From positions 3,398,804 to 3,462,803 of the forward strand of contig NZ_CP094326.1 in assembly GCF_022760175.1 (NCBI RefSeq): 64,000 nucleotides of DNA, read 5' to 3'. Made by a program: the position numbers and the translations under genes. This document shows positions 19,801 through 27,800 of this stretch, one piece after another. Each line of letters begins with the position of its first letter. The first letter of the stretch is position 1. The DNA is from Zhouia spongiae. Lineage in GTDB: Bacteria; Bacteroidota; Bacteroidia; Flavobacteriales; Flavobacteriaceae. Below the pieces are notes generated by a model that saw only the letters and a list, made by a program, of their open reading frames with translations, had not been told where the DNA came from and ran no database searches.

Positions 19801-21836
19801 ATAACATATGCCAGGTTATCTCCCTTAACTCCTGTTTCAATATTTGTTCTAGGAGCTTTGGCTATCTTTTCCCATTCAGAATCAAGATAAATAATCTCTG
19901 AATTTGTTTTTGGCAACTCTATTTGTTCTTGTGTTAAAACTATAGCACAATTCGTGTCTTTAAACATGTAAGAGATTCTCTCCTCTGGATAGGTCGGGTC
20001 AATAGGTACATAAGCGCCTCCTGCCTTTAGTATTCCTAACAATCCTACTATCATTTCCAATGAACGCTCTACACAAATACCTACTAAACTTTCCGCCTTT
20101 ACGCCTTTACTCTGTAAATAATACGCTAGCTGATTTGACCTTTCATTTAACTCTCGGTAAGTCAAAGAATCACCTTCAAATACCACGGCCACATTATCTG
20201 GAGTCTTTTCTGACTGCTCCTCAAATAATTGATGAATACATTTTTCCTTAGGATAATCTACTTGGGTGTCATTCCAATCAAAAAGTAACTGTTGCCTTTC
20301 TGAAGAAGTCAACAACTCTATATCTTTTATCTGTCTCTGTGAATTTTCTATTAACTGTTCCACCAATACCTTAAAATGATTGGCCATCCTTTCTATTGTA
20401 TCTGAATCAAACAAATCTGTGTTATATTCAATACCGCCATAAAGACCTTTTTCCGTTTCGGTAAAATCTAAGGTGATCTCAAACTTGGATATTGTAGATT
20501 CAATTCCTACAGACTCGACGTTCAATCCTGAAAATTTAAGTTCTCCCTCAGGATTGTTTTGTAAAACCATCATTACCTGAAATAATGGAGAATATGAAAG
20601 GTTGCGCTCAGGCTCTAACATATCAACTACTTTCTCAAATGGTAGATCCTGATTTTCATAGGCTTCTAAAGTTGTTTGTTTTACCCTGCCTAAGAATTCA
20701 TTAAAAGACAATTCTGTATTTACATCACTCCTTAAGGCCAAGGTGTTAACAAATAAACCTATTAACCCCTCTACCTCTTCTCTGGTTCTGTTAGCTATGG
20801 GGCTGCCCACGCAAATATCAGATTCACCAGTGTATTTATGAAGTAATATTTTAAATATAGACAATAATGTCATAAACAAGGTTGCGTCATTCTCCCGACT
20901 TAACCGATTTAATTTATCTGTGACATCTTTATTTAAATGGATAGGTAACCTATCACCATTAAAGGTTTGTTCCTTGGGACGGGGTTTATCCGTAGGTAGC
21001 TCTAGTATTGAAACACCTTCCAATTTGCCTTTCCAGTATTTAGACTGCTTTTGTAACAGTTCTCCTTCTAAATACTCTCTTTGCCATATGGAATAATCAC
21101 CATATTGAATAGGTAACTCTTTTAATGGTGATGGACGACCACTAATAAAAGCTTCATAAAGCTGTGTAATCTCATTTATCAGTATAGAGGCGGACCAAGC
21201 ATCTGATATTATATGATGTTTATTGATAAATAAAACAGACTCGTCCTTGTCTACAGAATAAATTTTAAAACGGATTAAACTATCATTTGCTAAATCAAAC
21301 GTCTTTTGAGACTCTTCTTTTAATAAATCTAATATTTGTTTATTTGATTCCTCTTTTGATAAATGACTTAGATTTATTATTTCAACATGGCAAGTAGGGA
21401 CTTCGTGAATAACTTGCTTTGGTTCGTCGTTTATAGTAACAAAGTTCGTGCGAAGTATCTCATGCCTGTTTACTATAGTAAATAAAACTTTTTCTAATAC
21501 TTCTTTATTAAGTTCTCCCAGAAACCTTATTGCACCAGGCATATTATAACTGGAATTGTGATTATATTGATCCATAAACCACAAACGTTCCTGTGCATAA
21601 GATAATGGAATATAACCACCTCTATGAGCAATATTAATTTTACTACTCCCTACAACATTTTGTTGGAGAATTCTTATTATTTGAGCTTTATTCTCTTTTA
21701 AATTAAGCAAAATTTCATCTGTAATTAGTTTTTCCTCATCAAAAATATGTAGCTTACCATCTGAGGTATAAACCTCTATTTTTTGAATTTGAAGATCCGA
21801 CAAGTATTTAACTAATTCAATATCACTAAATTTCAT
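13899..21836 (-). CDS. P6: hybrid NRPS-PKS, docking-C-A(Ala)-PCP-KS-AT-KR-PCP
   Basis: 2645 aa. TubC-like docking: 1-58. C: ~70-490, with the unusual HHIISDA (Ala in place of the usual Gly). A: ~510-1020, pocket D-L-F-N-N-A-L-T-Y-K, an alanine code as I recall it. PCP: Ser ~1065. KS: ~1125-1550, with Cys ~1294 in TACSTG and the motifs ECHGTATN and KANIGHADAAAG. AT: ~1665-1990, GHSLGEY and HAYH, hence malonyl. KR: ~2275-2450, with SSLSS and GQMEYTAAN. PCP: Ser ~2569. In the KR the cofactor loop reads TEGLGGVG, where every sister copy reads TGGLGGVG. This is one G-to-A change at 14998 (Gly to Glu) and may impair NADPH binding. The expected unit is alanine plus malonate, as beta-hydroxy if the KR works and beta-keto if not. 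The start overlaps the P5 stop by 11 bp. The C-terminal tail ends ...MLNEIDI, like P1. Confidence 0.96.
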   Translation of the reverse strand: MKFSDIELVKYLSDLQIQKIEVYTSDGKLHIFDEEKLITDEILLNLKENKAQIIRILQQNVVGSSKINIAHRGGYIPLSYAQERLWFMDQYNHNSSYNMPGAIRFLGELNKEVLEKVLFTIVNRHEILRTNFVTINDEPKQVIHEVPTCHVEIINLSHLSKEESNKQILDLLKEESQKTFDLANDSLIRFKIYSVDKDESVLFINKHHIISDAWSASILINEITQLYEAFISGRPSPLKELPIQYGDYSIWQREYLEGELLQKQSKYWKGKLEGVSILELPTDKPRPKEQTFNGDRLPIHLNKDVTDKLNRLSRENDATLFMTLLSIFKILLHKYTGESDICVGSPIANRTREEVEGLIGLFVNTLALRSDVNTELSFNEFLGRVKQTTLEAYENQDLPFEKVVDMLEPERNLSYSPLFQVMMVLQNNPEGELKFSGLNVESVGIESTISKFEITLDFTETEKGLYGGIEYNTDLFDSDTIERMANHFKVLVEQLIENSQRQIKDIELLTSSERQQLLFDWNDTQVDYPKEKCIHQLFEEQSEKTPDNVAVVFEGDSLTYRELNERSNQLAYYLQSKGVKAESLVGICVERSLEMIVGLLGILKAGGAYVPIDPTYPEERISYMFKDTNCAIVLTQEQIELPKTNSEIIYLDSEWEKIAKAPRTNIETGVKGDNLAYVIYTSGSTGNPKGVMVEHRNTFSLLKWAQKLYSKQELAGTLASTSIAFDLSIFELYLPLSIGCSIILEKNILSVTESINKQKITFINTVPSGIKYLLDQKEIPSTVKTINLAGEYLSKKIVNELYEQGGNIKVYDLYGPSEDTTYTTYSLRTLDGCETIGQPIENTKVYILDKTQKPVPIGVVGELCISGNGLARGYLNQPDLTRKKFIKDPFSKDPNSRLYKTGDLARYLPDGNIEFIGRLDDQVKIRGFRIELGEIESVLNQQDQVSSGVVLAKEDATGNKQLVGYVVPSQDVDASQGLKIEKLREALSKTLPDYMVPSLFVSLEAMPLTSNGKIDKRALPDPRVKAEEDYIAPSNDLEDRIVELWSDVLGVNKSVISINKSFFELGGNSLLSVKLQQKLNQLDEFENIQVSDLFKHHTIKRLVESVNPERLTEYKLQRNIQTDSHEVAIIGMSGAFSGVDNVTEFWDLIKNQDEGVRSYSREECEKLGSDLLLFEDPDYIPVSGHVKDIDQFDPLFWDISPNEAKLIDPQIRKFIEHCWFVLESSGYIDLRKEANIGVFAGSGNSSYLYNNILNGEMASHINLWEASNANSKDALATKTSYMLGLSGPSNSINTACSTGLVSVVEACNYLRLGTCEMALAGGVSLAHPNQIGYTYQEGMISSKDGHCRTFDETASGTIGGSGVGVVLLKRLEDAIKDEDNIIGVIKGYASNNDGDRKTDYTAPSITGQAECIINAQRMAGVSSDQIGYVECHGTATNLGDPIEVQALKEAFEFNSLKERGSKPGHKTVLGAVKANIGHADAAAGTAGLIKACLMLQNDIIPGQPNFNVPNPKLNLDQTNFEIVKQNRSWGSSLYDQRIIGVSSFGIGGTNAHVVIGDYLPGIKSESESKTTNLPSKKGDNEFVNYVVPISAKSKESLEFYKQELIKLLGEAHEDLRIEDLAFTLQEKREHYNYRSAYCGKDIKELLNNLQQYGSTKRINTEQKNKIVFMFPGQGSQYPCMGKELYDNDPYFKASIDKLIALANEHLEVDLYDVMYPELGNEQYDINETRWAQISIFIIEYAFAEYIEKLGIRADGYIGHSLGEYVAATLSGVFSLEDAIKVVIARGELMQSMELGSMLAVNTQEESIRTIVETHECEIAAINSIEDIVVTGSDTNINTLKLFLDEHSISSVVLNTSHAYHSRMMEEASIKFERVFDTIELNTPTKYFATNLNGEIAKEEVSKVSYWSDQLRNAVQFSKGIHSLSEYFNNKVNFIEVGLGKGLSSFVDKYKRNNSKKTIHTVHLLPSKKENTQTIKKLNNKEDILAKFWTLGIVEKPNDLKLFKHANKLTSLPTYQFNNKTCWLEMGSPQVVKKYNSIEEIYYKRSWERVDIPSTIGGVEDLRHKNILILVNEKDRNKSNVLDLINNLKKYCDHIDYVVDQQSNKIISDLRFDMGDASHIDKVLNEKTRNKPLDLVIYISSTVDIDNPCLDILAIRNTFDWALKTHNRIPKFISVTYDNYEVIGNEVLEEKPSIVSGVTKSIPFEYFSMDTTAYHVDLSSIGLVYNEALISTILGNKEKEIIAVRGKYKWIPKYQQVAFSKENFLDKKSSRSNNPVFMITEGLGGVGYAYANYLTQKEEKCTIILLGRTKKSNLKEEYKTRLNNLIETGHKIIYESIDIGLIDAVGSIEKILENNGINTIEMVLHSAGVAAKSAINDKTNKDIVQVVRPKVLGVEHLLNLAESIKINYLVSCSSLSSVMPSLGQMEYTAANMYLDELSYRSHTNINCILAVNLNQISDTGMAVDFIKENSSSTEKSSNSIKSHQFPAVLDVLLQAKTIHNILLSRQDLNELLSENTNLLTEINRKAENVSNVKIKEEEYSETEYRVAQIWHQVLGVEEIGLHDNFFELGGHSLHVMQVISIIRLQFNIELEIKTLFKVNTLKSLAQIINSAKVSKEIIQIEKNEEENFIQNVVGDLQDEMLNEIDI
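14101..19303 (-). repeat. PKS block repeat (PCP-KS-AT-KR-PCP plus A-domain C-terminal lobe), copy in P6
   Basis: It aligns colinearly to 21983-27185 at a constant 7882-bp offset at every landmark checked, so 5.2 kb carries few or no indels. It also matches 33150-37906 at an offset of 19028. The only visible differences are scattered SNPs and short blocks, including the KR Gly/Glu change at 14998 and a block at about 15689-15715. Confidence 0.92.
19760..21605 (-). repeat. C + A-N-terminal repeat, copy in P6
   Basis: Same family as 8693-10540. It carries the linked SDAWSAS variant of the C-domain active-site motif (Ala codon at 21198-21200), shared only with the P2 copy. Confidence 0.9.
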
Positions 21837-24800
21837 ATAACTTTCCCTTATTTACTTGAATAAACAAATCAACATTTTTATTTTTCACAATAACACCAAT
21901 ATAGTCAGAAACCTCACTTATTGTTGATAATTCATACAATAATTTTAAAGGGAGTTCATTATTAAATTCGGTTCTTATTTTTGAGATTACTTGCATTACA
22001 TGTAATGAATGACCTCCCAATTCAAAAAAGTTATCATGTAACCCTATTTCTTCAACTCCTAATACTTGATGCCATATTTGAGCTACTCTATATTCCGTTT
22101 CAGAATACTCCTCTTCTTTTATTTTTACATTACTTACATTCTCTGCTTTCCTGTTGATTTCTGTTAAAAGGTTCGTGTTTTCAGAAAGTAGTTCATTTAA
22201 ATCTTGTCTGGAAAGTAGAATGTTATGTATGGTTTTGGCTTGTAACAAGACATCTAAAACAGCTGGAAATTGGTGGCTCTTTATTGAGTTAGAAGATTTC
22301 TCTGTCGAAGAACTATTCTCCTTAATAAAATCCACTGCCATTCCTGTATCTGATATCTGATTCAAGTTAACTGCTAGTATACAGTTTATATTGGTATGAC
22401 TCCTATAACTTAGTTCATCTAAATACATGTTTGCTGCTGTGTATTCCATCTGACCTAATGAAGGCATGACACTTGACAAAGATGAACAGCTAACCAAATA
22501 ATTTATTTTAATTGATTCAGCCAGGTTAAGTAAATGCTCTACCCCAAGTACTTTTGGCCGAACCACTTGAACTATATCTTTATTTGTTTTATCATTTATT
22601 GCACTTTTAGCAGCAACTCCCGCTGAGTGAAGAACCATCTCAATAGTATTTATACCATTGTTCTCCAATATTTTTTCTATACTACCTACGGCATCTATCA
22701 AACCAATGTCTATTGATTCATATATAATTTTATGCCCAGTCTCTATCAGATTATTCAATCGAGTTTTATACTCCTCTTTTAAGTTTGATTTCTTTGTTCG
22801 ACCTAAAAGAATAATCGTACATTTTTCCTCTTTTTGTGTTAAGTAATTTGCATAAGCATAGCCTACTCCGCCAAGGCCCCCAGTGATCATAAATACTGGA
22901 TTATTGGATCGGCTACTTTTTTTATCTAAAAAATTCTCTTTGGAAAAAGCTACTTGCTGGTACTTTGGAATCCACTTATATTTACCTCTTACAGCTATGA
23001 TCTCTTTTTCTTTATTTCCCAATATGGTTGAGATTAAAGCTTCATTATAGACCAAACCTATTGATGATAAATCAACATGATATGCTGTGGTATCCATTGA
23101 AAAATACTCAAACGGTATAGATTTTGTTACTCCTGAGACAATTGAAGGCTTTTCCTCTAAAACTTCATTACCTATTACTTCATAGTTGTCATATGTAACT
23201 GAAATAAATTTAGGAATCCTATTATGAGTTTTTAATGCCCAATCAAATGTATTTCTAATGGCTAATATATCTAAACAAGGGTTATCAATATCTACGGTTG
23301 ATGAAATGTAGATAACAAGATCTAATGGCTTATTACGTGTTTTTTCATTCAATACTTTATCTATATGAGATGCATCACCCATATCAAACCTAAGGTCTGA
23401 TATTATTTTATTGCTTTGCTGATCAACCACATAGTCTATGTGATCACAATATTTTTTTAAATTATTAATTAAATCTAAAACATTACTCTTGTTTCTATCC
23501 TTTTCGTTTACCAGTATTAATATATTCTTATGCCTTAAATCTTCTACTCCTCCAATTGTTGATGGTATCTTTATTCTTTCCCATGAACGTTCATAATATA
23601 TTTCTTCAATCGAATTGTACTTCTTAACAACCTGAGGACTCCCCATTTCCAACCAGCATGTCTTATTATTAAACTGATAAGTAGGCAAACTTGTAAGCTT
23701 GTTTGCATGTTTAAATAGTTTTAAATCGTTGGGTTTCTCTACAATCCCTAAGGTCCAAAACTTTGCTAATATATCCTCCTTGTTATTAAGCTTTTTAATG
23801 GTTTGAGTATTTTCCTTTTTTGACGGTAGTAAATGTACCGTATGAATTGTTTTCTTTGAATTATTCCTTTTGTATTTGTCTACAAAAGAACTAAGCCCTT
23901 TCCCTAAACCAACCTCTATGAAATTAACTTTATTATTAAAATACTCCGATAGACTATGAATACCTTTCGAAAATTGAACAGCATTTCGAAGTTGATCACT
24001 CCAATAACTTACTTTACTAACTTCTTCTTTGGCTATCTCTCCATTTAGGTTAGTAGCAAAATACTTTGTGGGTGTATTTAATTCAATAGTATCAAATACC
24101 CTTTCAAATTTAATTGATGCTTCCTCCATCATTCTTGAATGATAGGCATGAGAGGTGTTTAACACAACCGATGAAATAGAGTGTTCATCTAAAAATAATT
24201 TAAGCGTGTTAATATTAGTGTCACTACCCGTGACTACTATATCTTCTATTGAATTAATCGCTGCAATTTCACACTCATGAGTCTCTACAATGGTACGAAT
24301 AGATTCTTCCTGAGTATTTACAGCCAACATGCTTCCTAATTCCATAGACTGCATTAACTCGCCTCTAGCTATTACAACCTTTATTGCGTCTTCTAAGCTA
24401 AATACACCTGATAAGGTCGCTGCAACATACTCACCCAGACTATGTCCTATATAACCATCTGCCCGAATACCTAGTTTTTCAATATACTCAGCAAATGCAT
24501 ACTCTATAATAAATATTGATATCTGTGCCCATCTAGTTTCATTTATATCATATTGTTCATTCCCCAATTCAGGATACATGACATCATAAAGGTCTACCTC
24601 TAAATGTTCATTTGCTAGAGCTATTAACTTATCTATGCTCGCTTTAAAATATGGATCGTTATCATACAGTTCCTTTCCCATACAAGGATATTGTGATCCT
24701 TGTCCAGGAAACATAAATACTATTTTATTTTTTTGCTCTGTATTTATCCGTTTAGTTGAGCCGTATTGCTGTAAATTGTTAAGTAACTCTTTGATATCTT

Positions 24801-27800
24801 TTCCACAATAAGCACTTCTATAATTATAATGCTCTCGCTTTTCTTGTAAAGTAAATGCTAAATCTTCAATTCTTAAATCTTCATGTGCCTCTCCTAATAA
24901 CTTTATCAATTCTTGTTTATAAAACTCTAGAGACTCCTTGCTTTTGGCTGAAATTGGAACAACATAATTTACAAATTCATTATCCCCCTTCTTTGAAGGT
25001 AGATTAGTTGTTTTACTTTCCGATTCACTTTTGATACCTGGAAGATAATCCCCTATAACAACATGGGCATTGGTCCCACCTATACCAAACGAACTTACAC
25101 CGATAATTCGTTGATCATAAAGACTTGATCCCCAAGACCTATTCTGTTTTACTATCTCGAAATTTGTTTGATCTAGGTTTAATTTAGGATTGGGTACATT
25201 AAAATTCGGCTGACCAGGGATAATATCATTCTGTAACATCAAACAAGCCTTTATAAGTCCTGCTGTTCCTGCTGCTGCATCAGCATGACCTATATTTGCC
25301 TTAACCGCACCTAATACTGTTTTATGCCCTGGCTTACTACCTCTCTCTTTTAAACTATTAAATTCAAATGCCTCCTTTAACGCTTGCACCTCTATTGGAT
25401 CTCCCAAATTAGTGGCTGTCCCATGACACTCTACATATCCAATTTGATCCGAAGATACTCCTGCCATTCTTTGAGCATTTATAATACATTCTGCTTGACC
25501 CGTTATCGATGGAGCCGTATAGTCCGTTTTGCGATCACCATCATTATTACTTGCATAACCCTTAATAACACCTATTATGTTATCTTCATCTTTAATTGCA
25601 TCTTCTAAACGCTTTAGCAACACGACTCCTACTCCTGAACCTCCAATAGTACCTGATGCTGTTTCGTCAAATGTCCTACAATGACCATCCTTTGACGAAA
25701 TCATTCCCTCTTGATAGGTATATCCGATTTGATTGGGGTGAGCCAACGAAACCCCTCCTGCTAAAGCCATCTCACATGTCCCTAACTGTAAACTTTTACA
25801 CGCTTCTACTACCGATACCAATCCAGTAGAACATGCAGTGTTTATTGAATTTGATGGACCGGATAAACCCAACATATATGATGTTTTAGTAGCCAAGGCA
25901 TCCTTGCTGTTGGCATTTGAAGCTTCCCATAAATTAATGTGAGAGGCCATTTCCCCATTCAATATATTATTATACAAATAGCTACTATTACCACTTCCTG
26001 CAAATACACCTATATTAGCTTCTTTTCGTAAGTCAATATATCCCGATGACTCCAACACAAACCAACAATGCTCTATAAATTTACGTATTTGAGGATCTAT
26101 CAATTTTGCCTCATTAGGTGAAATATCCCAAAACAAGGGATCAAATTGATCTATATCTTTAACATGTCCTGACACTGGTATATAGTCAGGGTCTTCAAAC
26201 AATAAAAGATCCGATCCTAACTTCTCACATTCTTCCCGACTATAAGAACGAACGCCTTCATCCTGATTTTTAATCAAATCCCAAAACTCAGTAACATTAT
26301 CCACTCCACTGAAAGCTCCTGACATCCCTATTATAGCTACCTCATGACTATCTGTTTGAATATTCCTTTGAAGCTTATATTCTGTTAATCTTTCCGGATT
26401 GACACTCTCAACTAGCCTTTTAATAGTATGGTGTTTAAATAAATCAGAAACTTGAATATTCTCAAATTCATCTAATTGATTTAGCTTTTGTTGAAGCTTA
26501 ACACTTAATAATGAGTTCCCTCCTAATTCAAAAAAACTCTTATTTATACTAATTACACTTTTATTTACCCCTAATACATCTGACCATAGCTCTACAATAC
26601 GATCCTCAAGATCATTTGATGGTGCTATATAATCTTCTTCAGCTTTAACTCTAGGATCCGGTAAAGCTCTCTTATCAATCTTACCATTTGAGGTTAAAGG
26701 CATAGCCTCTAAGCTTACAAACAACGAAGGAACCATATAATCAGGTAAAGTCTTTGATAGTGCTTCTCTTAGTTTCTCGATCTTCAAACCTTGACTAGCA
26801 TCCACATCTTGGGAAGGAACCACATACCCCACCAATTGCTTATTTCCTGTGGCATCTTCCTTGGCCAATACCACACCCAAACTTACTTGATCTTGTTGGT
26901 TTAACACTGATTCAATCTCTCCCAACTCTATCCTAAAACCTCTGATTTTTACTTGGTCATCTAGTCTACCGATAAACTCAATATTCCCATCTGGTAAATA
27001 TCTAGCCAAATCTCCCGTCTTATAAAGTCTTGAATTTGGATCTTTACTAAATGGATCCTTTATGAATTTTTTACGCGTCAAATCAGGCTGATTCAAATAG
27101 CCTCGAGCTAATCCATTTCCCGAAATACATAACTCTCCAACAACTCCGATCGGAACAGACTTTTGGGTTTTATCAAGAATGTAGACTCGAACATTAGAAA
27201 TAGGCGTACCGATTAAAGAAGATAATTTAGAATCATTTATTTCATATGAGGTCGAAACTACTGTGTTCTCGGTAGGTCCATAATTATTTATCAATTTAAA
27301 ACTAAACTTATCTATATTTAAACCCTTCGTTTTAAATCTATCTCCTCCTATCAACAAATAAGTAAGACTTGTATTTTCTATCCAACTTTGACTTAATATC
27401 GTTTCAGCTATAGCTGTAGGCATAAAACAATGACTAACGTCATTTGCATCTAAAAAATTTAATACTTTTTTTGTGTCCAAAAGAGATTCCTTCTTTACAA
27501 TGTAAAGAGATGCTCCACATGTTAAATATGGCCAAATTTCCCAAATACTCGCATCAAAAGCTATATTTGCCAACTGTGTTGAGTTTGATTTTTCAGAGAC
27601 TTTAAATTTACTAGTATGCCATTGAATCAAATTCTGGACACTCTCATGCTCCACCATAACTCCTTTGGGATTGCCTGTTGAACCCGAGGTATATATAACA
27701 TATGCCAGGTTATTTCCCTTAACTCCTGTTTCAATATTTGTTCTAGGAGCTTTGGCTATCTTTTCCCATTCAGAATCAAGATAAATAATCTCTGAATTTG

